64,000 nt of DNA from Candidatus Nanosynbacter sp. HMT-352 (GTDB lineage Bacteria > Patescibacteriota > Saccharimonadia > Saccharimonadales > Saccharimonadaceae): positions 558,001 to 622,000 of the forward strand of contig NZ_CP089290.1 in NCBI RefSeq assembly GCF_022819385.1, read 5' to 3'. Shown here piece after piece: positions 1 through 7,886 of this stretch (position 1 is the first letter of the stretch; the number at the start of each line of letters is the position of its first letter). The translations under genes and the position numbers were made by a program. The notes beneath the pieces are model-generated. The model ran no database searches. It was given only the letters and a program-made list of their open reading frames with translations, and had not been told where the DNA came from.

Positions 1-9
1 GGAGGTATT

Positions 10-180
10 ATGAACAACCATCAACAATCATCAGGAAACACAAAACAAGAAAATTTTAACTATGTACGAGAGCAAAAGGGACATAGTATTATAAAACACA
101 TCTTACTATGCCTGGTTGGCGTTGGTTTCTTTACAATTCCATACTACTCAATTAGCCCTAATCATTATTGGCACGCTTAA
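10..180 (+). CDS. Small membrane protein with NYV..KGHS...NHYWHA pattern
   Basis: A 56-aa open frame starts at an ATG placed after a GGAGG Shine-Dalgarno at the very edge of the window. The first 20 residues are polar (Asn/Gln/Ser rich). They are followed by NYVREQKGHS, one hydrophobic segment of about 20 residues (LLCLVGVGFFTIPYYS) and the end NHYWHA. Short proteins with this KGHS-membrane-NHYWHA pattern occur, from memory, in Gram-positive bacteria and their phages, but I know no function. Its promoter would lie outside the window. It is the only clear gene in the first 520 bases. Confidence 0.6.
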   Translation: MNNHQQSSGNTKQENFNYVREQKGHSIIKHILLCLVGVGFFTIPYYSISPNHYWHA

Positions 181-487
181 AAAAAGTATTGGCAACTTTG
201 CACCCAAAAATTTACCATTTACATAGCGGAATGACAATTCTACGTATTAAAGAGCGACAGCCCCCTGTAAATTATTTTCTAATATCACAACAGATTGCTA
301 CTAATAAATAATCGATAGCGTTTGTTTATGCTGCGCTGTACGTCTTTTTATTGCTGGAGCTGGACCAGGGTAATCCATAATGTATTCAAAAAGTTTGAGT
401 AGGTTCTGTAATTCCGCACCAATTAGATATTTAGCCATCCAAACGGGTGGTTTTTTCGTATGTTAATCCTTAGATAGCTAATTACAT
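181..487. other. Gene-poor spacer with a terminator
   Basis: No convincing gene is seen here. A minus-strand frame of 45 codons (301-438) starts inside the terminator at 435-456 and has no ribosome site or promoter, so it is not called. The stretch could be the 3' untranslated part of the gene at 10-180 or a short RNA ending at the terminator. Confidence 0.4.
435..456 (+). terminator. Intrinsic terminator upstream of csoR
   Basis: CCATCC-AAAC-GGGTGG forms a 6-bp stem with one T-G wobble and is followed by six Ts. It would end rightward transcription before the csoR promoter. Confidence 0.65.
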
Positions 488-517
488 TTGACATAATACC
501 CCCAGGGGGTATATGAT
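488..517 (+). promoter_or_regulatory. csoR promoter with overlapping CsoR-type operator
   Basis: TTGACA (488-493) and TATGAT (512-517) are 18 bp apart. The spacer is filled by the 17-bp palindrome ATACCCCCAGGGGGTAT (496-512), the C-tract/G-tract operator typical of CsoR/RcnR-family repressors. The -10 box lies 6 nt before the ATG, so the message is leaderless. Binding here would block RNA polymerase, so autorepression relieved by metal is the natural reading. Confidence 0.88.
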
Positions 518-523
518 TATTTT

Positions 524-811
524 ATGAATACAGCAGACATCAAACTGCGAGCCCTGCATCGCACAAAGATTATATTAGGACAAATGCGCGGACTCGAGAA
601 ACAAATCACCGACGACGCTTATTGTATGGACGTTTTGACCCAAAGTCTAGCAATACAAAAGTCATTAGCGTCGCTTAATAAACTTATTCTGGAGCGACAT
701 CTCCGCACACACATTGCCGATAAGATGGCGTCCGGTGACAAAGCTCAACAAAGTAAAGCGATAGAAGAATTACTCAATCTATATGAATTAAATAATATAA
801 GGACAAAATAA
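524..811 (+). CDS. CsoR/RcnR-family metal-sensing repressor
   Basis: A 95-aa all-helical DUF156/CsoR-family repressor that should bind the palindrome just upstream and release it on metal binding. The N-terminal helix carries the basic family pattern (LHRTKIILGQMRGLEKQI). The expected metal positions are Cys34 (DAYCMDVL), His59 and His63 (ERHLRTH), a Cys-His-His set. This is closer to the nickel/cobalt sensors RcnR and InrS than to the Cys-His-Cys copper sensor CsoR, so the metal is uncertain. It overlaps the next gene by 1 nt (TAATG), so both form one operon and the membrane protein is the likely regulated output. Leaderless start. Confidence 0.9.
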   Translation: MNTADIKLRALHRTKIILGQMRGLEKQITDDAYCMDVLTQSLAIQKSLASLNKLILERHLRTHIADKMASGDKAQQSKAIEELLNLYELNNIRTK

Positions 812-1287
812 TGAATCACGAATCTCCTAATCATTGCAATACAAAAAATTCAATCAAACGTATGGCGCTAGCGGCAAGTTTACACTGTCTGGCGGGGTGT
901 ATGATTGGTGAGATGGTTGGCGTTACCATCGGCACACACGCTGGATTTGCACCACATACCACGGTTATTTTAGCGTCAGTCTTAGCTTTCATCTCCGGCT
1001 ACACCGCATCAATCATACCGTTAGTACGCGCCAAATTATCGCTCATAAAATCCTTAAAGTTAGTTTTCGCCGCTGATACACTATCCATACTGTCAATGAC
1101 TATCGTAGACAACATAATCATGCTGATTATTCCGGGCGCCATGGATAAGAACTTAACTCATCCGATTTATTGGGTTAGCCGGCTAATTTGTATGTTCGCC
1201 GCGTTTGCCGTATCATATCCCGTCAATCTATATTTGTTACGCCGAGGCAAAGGTCACGCATTGACTCATCATTATCATCACATGTAA
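811..1287 (+). CDS. DUF4396-type membrane protein, CsoR-controlled
   Basis: A 158-aa integral membrane protein with about four hydrophobic segments. It carries the DUF4396 signatures: HCLAGCMIGE near residue 25 (a His-Cys...Cys...Glu cluster in the first membrane helix), a late segment ending NLYLLRRGKGHA, and a His-rich tail (HHYHH). The conserved Cys/His/Glu residues and co-transcription with a CsoR-type repressor suggest metal transport or detoxification, but no transport activity is established for the family to my knowledge. Start overlaps the csoR stop. Confidence 0.75.
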   Translation: MNHESPNHCNTKNSIKRMALAASLHCLAGCMIGEMVGVTIGTHAGFAPHTTVILASVLAFISGYTASIIPLVRAKLSLIKSLKLVFAADTLSILSMTIVDNIIMLIIPGAMDKNLTHPIYWVSRLICMFAAFAVSYPVNLYLLRRGKGHALTHHYHHM

Positions 1288-1320
1288 TTTATTTGTTTTG
1301 ATTTTCCCTGTTATCTCGCT

Positions 1321-1326
1321 TATACT
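1321..1326 (+). promoter_or_regulatory. -10 box of leaderless glucosidase gene
   Basis: TATACT lies 6 nt before the ATG at 1333 and no Shine-Dalgarno is present. This fits the TATAAT-N6-ATG rule seen across the window. Confidence 0.7.
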
Positions 1327-1332
1327 TAAATC

Positions 1333-2925
1333 ATGAAAACTTGGCAAGATGTCGCCTCTCTTTATCAAATTTATCCGCGCAGTTTTCTAGATACGAATGG
1401 CGATGGAATTGGCGATTTGAATGGCATTACCGAGAAGCTGGATTATTTATCATGGCTGGGCGTCGATTCGATTTGGATTTCCCCGTTCTTTGTATCGCCG
1501 CTGACCGACTTTGGCTATGATATCGCAAATTATCGAGCAATTGATCCTACTTTTGGTCAAATGGAAGACTTCCAAGCGCTACTTAAAAAAGCTCACGATC
1601 TCGACATTAAAGTTATGATCGACCTCGTTCCCTGCCACACTTCAGACCAACATCCGTGGTTTCAAGAATCCAGATCTTCGCGTGATAACCCCAAGCGTGA
1701 TTACTATGTTTGGCGTGATGGAAAAAATAATAGCGAGACTAACAATTGGCGAAGTCTATCTGGCGGCAGTTCGTGGGAATTTGACGAGCACACTGGACAA
1801 TTTTACCTGCATTCGTTCTTGAAAACACAGCCAGATCTGAATTGGGACAATCCTGAAGTGCGTGCTGAAATGAAAAACATAGTGCGATTTTGGTTTGATA
1901 TGGGCATCGACGGAATGCGCGTCGATGCAATTTGGGGAATTTCCAAAGACCCTGACTTTAAAGACGATTCTCCAAATCCTGATTTTTATGGCAATCCAAA
2001 CGATTACGGAGCGTTTATTCACGACCACTGTAAAATGGGACCGCATTTTCAGGAATATTTGCAAGAATTAGCGTCAGTCTGCGATGAATATGACGACAAG
2101 CAAATGGTGTTTGAATTCTACCCTGATGATAAGCTGGGCGATATTTATCATCAATACGGCCAAATACTGACAGTTCACCCGAAAGCCTCGGCGTTTTTCA
2201 TGGAATATCGCGATAACGAATGGCACGCTAAAAATATTGAGAAAAAAATCGAAAATTATTTGCAATCAGCAAGCTCAACCACGCCATTTTTTTGCATCGG
2301 AAATCATGACCAGCCGCGAGTCGCCTCCAGATTGGGCGAAGAACGCGCCCGCGCCATCAGCTTCTTAAATCTCCTAACTCCAGGAATTAGCGTAGTGTAT
2401 TACGGCGACGAAATTGGCATGACAAACGGAGAATTGACCGCTGATGACATTCAAGATAATTTTAGTCCCGCCAATTCTGTTGTTGATAGTCGAGATTTGG
2501 AGCGCACGCCAATGCAATGGAATGATTCGCAATTTGCAGGCTTTTCAAGTGCAAAACCTTGGCTTCCTGTTAATGAAAATCACACGAAGATTAACGTTGA
2601 TAGCGAAAAAATCGCAAACGATTCCCTGCTTAATATACACCGAAAGCTACTAAAATTACGCCAAACCTTCCTAATTCTTAAGAATGGCAATCTGAGCATC
2701 GTGCAAAATACTGGCAACGGATTTATTCTCGGGTTAAAAAGAGAGTTATCCGGTCAACGTGCTTATATTTTCATCAATTTCGCGGACGCAGAACAAAGCT
2801 TTTCCATTCCAGAAAACGCCAATATTATCACCTCGACTCACTCTGTCAATTTAATTACCGTAGAAAATCTCCAAATGGCAATTCCAGGATATTGCGGAGT
2901 TTTACTTATTGCCACACTCAACTAG
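1333..2925 (+). CDS. GH13 alpha-glucosidase / oligo-1,6-glucosidase family
   Basis: A 530-aa glycoside hydrolase family 13 enzyme, usual length for alpha-glucosidase, dextran glucosidase or trehalose-synthase types. The N-terminal YQIYPRSFLDTNGDGIGDL motif is diagnostic. Catalytic regions follow in order: DLVPCHTS (region I), GMRVDAIW with the nucleophile Asp, FEF with the acid/base Glu, and GNHDQPR with the stabilising Asp. No signal peptide, so it acts in the cytosol on imported alpha-glucosides and would release glucose. The exact substrate (maltose, isomaltose, trehalose) cannot be told from sequence. Its last bases overlap the convergent gene at 2922. Confidence 0.9.
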   Translation: MKTWQDVASLYQIYPRSFLDTNGDGIGDLNGITEKLDYLSWLGVDSIWISPFFVSPLTDFGYDIANYRAIDPTFGQMEDFQALLKKAHDLDIKVMIDLVPCHTSDQHPWFQESRSSRDNPKRDYYVWRDGKNNSETNNWRSLSGGSSWEFDEHTGQFYLHSFLKTQPDLNWDNPEVRAEMKNIVRFWFDMGIDGMRVDAIWGISKDPDFKDDSPNPDFYGNPNDYGAFIHDHCKMGPHFQEYLQELASVCDEYDDKQMVFEFYPDDKLGDIYHQYGQILTVHPKASAFFMEYRDNEWHAKNIEKKIENYLQSASSTTPFFCIGNHDQPRVASRLGEERARAISFLNLLTPGISVVYYGDEIGMTNGELTADDIQDNFSPANSVVDSRDLERTPMQWNDSQFAGFSSAKPWLPVNENHTKINVDSEKIANDSLLNIHRKLLKLRQTFLILKNGNLSIVQNTGNGFILGLKRELSGQRAYIFINFADAEQSFSIPENANIITSTHSVNLITVENLQMAIPGYCGVLLIATLN

Positions 2926-3236
2926 AACAACGTTCCATCTTCAGTATCGCACTCCTCTATGGGATAGAGACCCGCGCATTCAGTCGCCAACCTAGCCATA
3001 TTCTCTTTAATTTCCTTGTCATTAGCAGCCTCGGTGAGAGCTTCTAAGTCTAGATAGCAATCATCACTGTTTTGGCTAGATTCTATCGTATCACCCCCTA
3101 GCTCTTCGCTGCCGGCACTTCTTTGCAAATCTTCATTATTTGCAATTTCCTCGTAATATTTATATTTATCCGATTCGTCAGAAGTATCTTCACTCAGAAT
3201 ATCTGCCCCACAATTAACATGACCATCGTACAGCAT
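2922..3236 (-). CDS. Highly acidic orphan protein, unknown function
   Basis: A 104-aa soluble protein, very rich in Asp, Glu and Ser with four Cys residues and no hydrophobic segment. No family was recognised. A real start is supported by a GAGGAGG Shine-Dalgarno about 8 nt before the ATG, and by a TATAAT at 3275-3280 about 40 nt upstream. It therefore differs from the leaderless host genes. It ends 4 nt inside the convergent glucosidase gene. Acidic, Cys-containing small proteins could be nucleic-acid mimics or metal binders, but nothing here proves either. Confidence 0.6.
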   Translation of the reverse strand: MLYDGHVNCGADILSEDTSDESDKYKYYEEIANNEDLQRSAGSEELGGDTIESSQNSDDCYLDLEALTEAANDKEIKENMARLATECAGLYPIEECDTEDGTLF

Positions 3237-3639
3237 TTTCTACATTCCTCCTCTTTTTACTTTGTCTATAGACTATTATACGACACCACTAGATGTAGCG
3301 GTAGAGTTAACTTCACAACACTATCAAACAACAGAACCCTTCGCTCTACTCAATTAAACTATTGTTCGCTTAGCGACTGAGTTAGTGGGTGGCGGCTTTT
3401 CTTAAATTTATAGATACTCACGAGACGCACCCACCGACACAGCCGCTAATAGTTTATTGATGTCCTAATTGTTAAAGATCACTTTCTGACATATTTGCTT
3501 TGATTGTTTTAGCTAATCTCCGTCACTCCTATAATTCTCGCTATTGAGTCGGATTGAGCTATATCTTTCAATGCAGTCAGTGTAGTTGTTCTGTCTACAA
3601 GAGGTCATCAATTTCAGATTGCCAACCTCTTCAAACGGA

Positions 3640-3673
3640 AAAACCCGCTGGCTCTCTACTTCCAGCGGGTTTT
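3640..3673. terminator. Bidirectional 12-bp terminator hairpin
   Basis: AAAACCCGCTGG is repeated inverted as CCAGCGGGTTTT around a 10-nt loop, flanked by T-runs in both reading directions. It follows the rsmD terminator on the minus strand. Confidence 0.75.
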
Positions 3674-3682
3674 GCTATACAA

Positions 3683-3711
3683 CAAAAATCGTCCTGACAA
3701 ACATCAGAACG
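3683..3711 (-). terminator. Terminator of the tyrS-rsmD operon
   Basis: On the minus strand CGTTCTGA and TCAGGACG pair (one wobble) around TGTTTG and are followed by ATTTTTG, 13 nt after the rsmD stop codon. Confidence 0.7.
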
Positions 3712-3723
3712 ACTTATAAGAAT

Positions 3724-4272
3724 TTAATTTTCCAATCGTAGGAACTTGGTGAGGTGCGCCTCCCCATAACTACGACTGTCCACCACAACAGTTTTGTCTT
3801 GAACCGGCACCTCACCTATTCCTGGATGTGATAATATCATAAATCCACCCGGTTTGAGTAGCCTCATTAACTTGGAAACTGTGGAAAACTGTGGATTGTG
3901 GTACGGCGGATCGGCAAAAATAATATCGAACTCCCCTGTTGAACTCGCACTTTCCAACCAATTTACTATCGTTGTTTTTATTACAATAGATTTTTCTTCG
4001 ACGCCCAAAATGCTTATGTTTTCAGCAATTACTCGCTGAGCGACTCGATCTCGCTCCACGAAAACCGCCGACTCTGCGCCGCGACTTAACGCCTCTAGCC
4101 CAACAGCACCAGATCCCGCAAAAGCATCCAAAACTCGCGCGCCGCGTATTGATTCACCCAAAGAATTGAACATAGCCGAGCGCACTCGTTCACCCATAGG
4201 ATGCGTCGTTGAGCCGGGCGGAGTTTTTATAAATCGTCCGCCAAATTCGCCAGAGATAATCCTAACTCTCAC
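3724..4272 (-). CDS. rsmD: 16S rRNA m2G966 methyltransferase RsmD
   Basis: A 182-aa SAM-dependent methyltransferase that methylates G966 of 16S rRNA. It begins with the RIISGEFGGR stretch of the family, has the SAM-binding loop LDAFAGSGAVGLEALSRGA, the acidic VERD at the end of strand 2, and the N6/N2-methylase catalytic motif DPPY. The GTG start at 4272 is preferred because it places the conserved RIISG at the N-terminus and has GAGG about 9 nt upstream. A TTG at 4287 is the alternative. It overlaps the 3' end of the preceding gene and is the last gene of the minus-strand operon. Confidence 0.88.
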   Translation of the reverse strand: MRVRIISGEFGGRFIKTPPGSTTHPMGERVRSAMFNSLGESIRGARVLDAFAGSGAVGLEALSRGAESAVFVERDRVAQRVIAENISILGVEEKSIVIKTTIVNWLESASSTGEFDIIFADPPYHNPQFSTVSKLMRLLKPGGFMILSHPGIGEVPVQDKTVVVDSRSYGEAHLTKFLRLEN

Positions 4273-5086
4273 TTTTTTCTGCCTCAAGTTTCCAAATAGA
4301 CGCCAGCCAGCCCAACATCACCGACTTTATAATAATCGGCATTAGCTCGTGATTTGTCTGCCAAGCAAGATCCGTCGTCCAGCCGCTCTTGATAAAATTG
4401 TCATACATTTTCATCGATGCTACGGCGTGAACTTGGTCCAAATAATACTCACGATAGCCGTGATTTTTCACTTGCAATATCTCATCGTCACTTGGAATTG
4501 CGTCCTTAAAACGCGGATATGCCACCACGCTAGCCACGCCAGCCTCAAACGCCACGTGAGTTGTCATCATACCTTTAGCGCCCCAGAATTTCCAGTTGTT
4601 CTTAATCAACTCAATTCCATTTTCACCCTTCATAAAATTTTTCTTCAAAATTGAGGTTCGCGTTTCCAATCCTTCGCCGCCGCGAAGTTCCGCCATAGCT
4701 TGTTCCAGAGGAAAATGATGAGCCGGAGTCAAACCGTCGGTAATTGCGTGCGCCATCCAAGCCGCCTCAAACGCTGCTCGCTCGGAATTATTTGTCCGCA
4801 GTGCTCGGGCTAAATTGCCAATATGTCCGTCAATCATCTCCAAAAGTGCAGTGTCATTTGGATCGTCCGGATTTATAAAATGCCACGGTTCGTCCACAGC
4901 CGGGCTTTTTCGCTTGACGCCATCAGGACCATTCTTGCCCTCAAAATGAAGAATGTTTTTAATGTCAGGAAAATCACACCAATCCGGAAGAATTGGTTTT
5001 ATATTTCTCCTTGCGACTCGATCTATTTTTTGGTGGACGCCAATAAATCGACCAGAGCCATCCCTAATTGTTGTTCCTGCGTACAT
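4262..5086 (-). CDS. Zinc phospholipase C / S1-P1 nuclease-like protein
   Basis: A 274-aa protein without signal peptide. Near residues 113-123 it has H-A-I-T-D-G-L-T-P-A-H, which fits the HxxTDxxxPxH zinc-site signature of the phospholipase C / S1-P1 nuclease fold. Other candidate ligands are PWHF (His69) and DGH (Asp86, His88), and an early His18. Family members hydrolyse phosphodiesters with three zinc ions, and most are secreted, so a cytosolic form in a DNA-repair/translation operon (between recG and rsmD) is odd. Substrate unknown. The fold call rests on the motif only. Confidence 0.6.
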   Translation of the reverse strand: MYAGTTIRDGSGRFIGVHQKIDRVARRNIKPILPDWCDFPDIKNILHFEGKNGPDGVKRKSPAVDEPWHFINPDDPNDTALLEMIDGHIGNLARALRTNNSERAAFEAAWMAHAITDGLTPAHHFPLEQAMAELRGGEGLETRTSILKKNFMKGENGIELIKNNWKFWGAKGMMTTHVAFEAGVASVVAYPRFKDAIPSDDEILQVKNHGYREYYLDQVHAVASMKMYDNFIKSGWTTDLAWQTNHELMPIIIKSVMLGWLASIWKLEAEKSES

Positions 5087-5087
5087 A

Positions 5088-7130
5088 TTAATTTAAAACA
5101 GTTAATCGCTGATAGCGACTGACGGCATGCGCCAGATGATTATATTGTAGCAAATCTTGCCCCTCTTTGACAAAGCGTTCAGCTTCGACTTGAGCGCGAG
5201 CAATTAGTGCCATATCCGCCAGCGAGGCAATTTTCAAGTTCAAATCCCCGTGTTGCATTCTACCGTAAATCTCACCAGGTCCACGCAATTTCAAATCAAC
5301 CTCCGCCAGATAAAATCCATCCTGAGATCTCTCAATCTCCCGAAGTCGTTGGCTCGGCTTATCGTGGCCGCTCATCATCAAATGACAAAAACCCTGATGT
5401 TTCCCGCGCCCAACTCGCCCGCGCAATTGATGCAATTGACTCAATCCAAAATTGTCCGCATTCTCAATCAACATCACTGTCGCATTCGGCACATTCACAC
5501 CAACTTCAACCACAGTCGTACTGACTAGCATATCCAGCTCGCCGTCCGCAAATTTCTGCATCACTTCAGCTTTTTCTTCGGCAGGAAGTTTTCCGTGCAA
5601 CAACCCGACTCGACGATGGCTGAAAACAGTCTTGGACAATTTATTATATTCCGCCTCCACCGATTTTTTATCATTATCTGGATTATCGTCAATCAACGGA
5701 CAAATAACGTAAGCTTGGCGACCTTTGGCTAGCTCATTTTCAATCGATTCGTAAAGCTTCGGAGCTGATGCTGGCGACCAAATCTTAGTCTGAATCGGCT
5801 GACGACCAGAGGGCAACTCGTCCAGAATAGAAATATCCAATTCTCCGTACAATGTCAGCGCCAGACTGCGCGGAATCGGCGTGGCGGTCATACTTAAAAG
5901 ATGTGGCATAAAATCAGACTTTTCTAACAAAGCTTGCCGCTGCTTCACACCAAATCGGTGCTGTTCGTCGATCACCGCAAATCCCAATTTATGATACGCA
6001 ACCTTTTCCTGAATTAGCGCATGTGTGCCGACCACAACATCAATATTACCGCTAGCCAAATTGTCCAACAATTGACTGCGCGCCACACCTTTCACGTGGC
6101 CCGTCAGAAGCGCAACCGACACGCCAAATGGTGACAATAACTCGTCAAGTGTTTTCGCGTGTTGCTGCGCTAAAATCTCCGTCGGCGCCATAATTGCCGT
6201 CTGAAAACCAGCCTTCGCCGCTTCCACAGCCACCAATCCCGCAACGACAGTTTTTCCCGAGCCAACATCTCCTTGCAATAACCGATTCATCGGATGGTCA
6301 GACTCCAGATCTTGCAGAATTTGCCACGCAGCTCGGCGCTGAGCGTTCGTCAAAGAAAACGGCAATTGGTCGACGAAATTCTTCACGACCGACTTATTGA
6401 ACGGAATTTTCCAACCTGTTAATCTGGTTTGTTCTTGCTTATTAAATTGTGCCGCCAATATCATCTCAAACAACTCCTCAAACGCCAGACGCTCACGACC
6501 GCGGGAAATTTCCTCGTGAGTTTTTGGCGCGTGAAGAAATTTAACCGCCTCAGATCGACTGACTAATTTTTGGCGCTGAATAATGTTTTCCGGCAAAGTC
6601 TCGGGCAAAAAATCCATAATTGGACGAATATTTTTCATCAAATCTTGCACGGTTTTTGGGCGTATATTTTTTATCGATTTATAAACCGGCTGAATTCCAG
6701 ATGCGTTTTCTATCGATGCTTTGGCAACTTCTTTTGCTAACTCGACGGACGGATTGTTGATTTGATAGCGATTATATTGCATACCAAATTGACCAGAAAA
6801 AATAAATTCTGCATCAGATTTTAATTGCGTTTCGCGGTACGGCTGATTGAACCAAACCGCCTTAACTTTGCCTGATTTATCCGCCAAAACCGCGGTCGTG
6901 ATTCTAAGTCCGCGCCGAACAATACGCGTCGAAACCGACTCGCAGCGCGCCTTAACCGTAACTTTTCCCGGCTGAAGATCTGCGATATTAACCGCGGTTG
7001 AATAGTCGTCATACGCTCGTGGCAAAAAATCCAAAGCGTCAGAAATCGTTTTAAGGCCAGCCGCCGCTAGAGCCTGAGCAGTTTTCGGTCCGACGCCTTT
7101 AATTTGCTCGAGAGGAGTTGTTAATTTCAT
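5088..7130 (-). CDS. recG: ATP-dependent DNA helicase RecG
   Basis: A 680-aa RecG, the usual length. The enzyme remodels stalled replication forks and branch-migrates Holliday junctions. The N-terminal helix-hairpin-helix/OB wedge domain (GVGPKTAQALAAAGL, then an OB fold to about residue 150) precedes two RecA-like domains: Walker A GDVGSGKT, motif II DEQHRFG, SATPIPRS, and the C-terminal QLRGRVGRG arginine-finger region. It sits in a minus-strand operon starting at tyrS and abuts the HAD gene with no spacer. Confidence 0.95.
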   Translation of the reverse strand: MKLTTPLEQIKGVGPKTAQALAAAGLKTISDALDFLPRAYDDYSTAVNIADLQPGKVTVKARCESVSTRIVRRGLRITTAVLADKSGKVKAVWFNQPYRETQLKSDAEFIFSGQFGMQYNRYQINNPSVELAKEVAKASIENASGIQPVYKSIKNIRPKTVQDLMKNIRPIMDFLPETLPENIIQRQKLVSRSEAVKFLHAPKTHEEISRGRERLAFEELFEMILAAQFNKQEQTRLTGWKIPFNKSVVKNFVDQLPFSLTNAQRRAAWQILQDLESDHPMNRLLQGDVGSGKTVVAGLVAVEAAKAGFQTAIMAPTEILAQQHAKTLDELLSPFGVSVALLTGHVKGVARSQLLDNLASGNIDVVVGTHALIQEKVAYHKLGFAVIDEQHRFGVKQRQALLEKSDFMPHLLSMTATPIPRSLALTLYGELDISILDELPSGRQPIQTKIWSPASAPKLYESIENELAKGRQAYVICPLIDDNPDNDKKSVEAEYNKLSKTVFSHRRVGLLHGKLPAEEKAEVMQKFADGELDMLVSTTVVEVGVNVPNATVMLIENADNFGLSQLHQLRGRVGRGKHQGFCHLMMSGHDKPSQRLREIERSQDGFYLAEVDLKLRGPGEIYGRMQHGDLNLKIASLADMALIARAQVEAERFVKEGQDLLQYNHLAHAVSRYQRLTVLN

Positions 7131-7886
7131 CTACGAAACGGCGTTGATGCCCTCCAGAGCGTAAGCCGTATCTTCCCAGCCTCTCACGCCGATTGAATCT
7201 ACACCCATTTGCTTCACTGGAAAATCATTACCGCCTTCTTCAATTTTGTCACCAAAGAACAGCGTTTCTTCTTTCGACCAGCCATTCAGTTCAAGCAACC
7301 TGCCAATTCCATAAGCCTTATCAATTCCTGGAAGTGTAATGTCAGTGCTGGTTGTACCACCAATTCGCACCTCAAGCCCAGGCAGCTTCTCCGCCACCTT
7401 GTCGCGATATATCGGACGGACATCCTTATATTTTTCAGCCCACGCATATTTATCTTCAGGTGTAGCCTGTTGACCCAAAGCCGACATAGTAATCTGGCTA
7501 TGTCGATCTTCAATTATTTCACCCGCAGGATTTTCGCACCAAATGCCCATTTCCTTCGCAACTTCTTCCAACGCCGCAGTTATCTGAGTTTTTTGCTCGT
7601 CGGACAAATCGTTCGCATACTGAATTTTCCATTCATCATCGGCGGCGTCAAATCGATAATATCGAGTACCACAAGTCGGCATCGCGTGGAACTTCTGAAG
7701 CAACTCCGGAGTAACGTTCAACCTATCAATCACCTGCTTCTTTATCTGCTGAAACGTGCCGCCAGTAATCACGCAAACGTCATAATTCTCAAGTAATCGA
7801 CTAAGAATTCCAGCCATACGGTCGCTAATTGGCGACTTTGTAATTGCCAATGTGTCATCCAAATCAAAACCGATAATTTTTTTCAT
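7131..7886 (-). CDS. HAD-superfamily phosphatase, phosphomannomutase-like type IIB
   Basis: A 251-aa HAD hydrolase. The N-terminal DLDDTLA contains the nucleophile Asp and acid/base Asp. ITGG is motif II, and GDKIEEGGND near residue 215 is motif IV with the Mg-binding acids. The inserted cap (residues about 85-185) is of the type IIB class found in eukaryote-like phosphomannomutases and sugar-phosphate phosphatases. Whether it is a mutase or a phosphatase cannot be decided. The start overlaps the tyrS stop by one base, so it is translationally coupled. Confidence 0.8.
   Translation of the reverse strand: MKKIIGFDLDDTLAITKSPISDRMAGILSRLLENYDVCVITGGTFQQIKKQVIDRLNVTPELLQKFHAMPTCGTRYYRFDAADDEWKIQYANDLSDEQKTQITAALEEVAKEMGIWCENPAGEIIEDRHSQITMSALGQQATPEDKYAWAEKYKDVRPIYRDKVAEKLPGLEVRIGGTTSTDITLPGIDKAYGIGRLLELNGWSKEETLFFGDKIEEGGNDFPVKQMGVDSIGVRGWEDTAYALEGINAVS

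Larger units (their letters stand above)
3237..3723. other. Gene-free 487-nt spacer with several hairpins
   Basis: Apart from the promoter of the acidic gene (about 3240-3300) and terminators near 3640-3711, no gene is evident. Two structured parts stand out: GTGGGTGGCGGC (near 3386) with complementary CACCCACC and GCCGC segments at 3427-3451, and AGAGGT...ACCTCT (about 3600-3631) with an inner CAAT/ATTG pair. Short frames of about 30 codons on the minus strand near 3510-3610 have no good start. A small structured RNA is possible. tRNA, tmRNA, RNase P and SRP signatures were looked for and not found. Confidence 0.4.

Noticed and set aside
301-438. 45-aa open frame on the minus strand
   Set aside because: Its start lies inside a terminator stem on the other strand and it has neither -10 box at 6 nt nor ribosome site.
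1756-2064. 102-aa frame antisense to the glucosidase gene
   Set aside because: It lies wholly inside a clear GH13 enzyme, has no start signals and shows no protein-like pattern.
3510-3610. Short minus-strand frames of about 30 codons
   Set aside because: Two overlapping frames look equally plausible, and neither has a good start codon or ribosome site.
3237-3723. Possible tmRNA, RNase P RNA, SRP RNA or tRNA
   Set aside because: None of the conserved sequence blocks of these RNAs was found on either strand.
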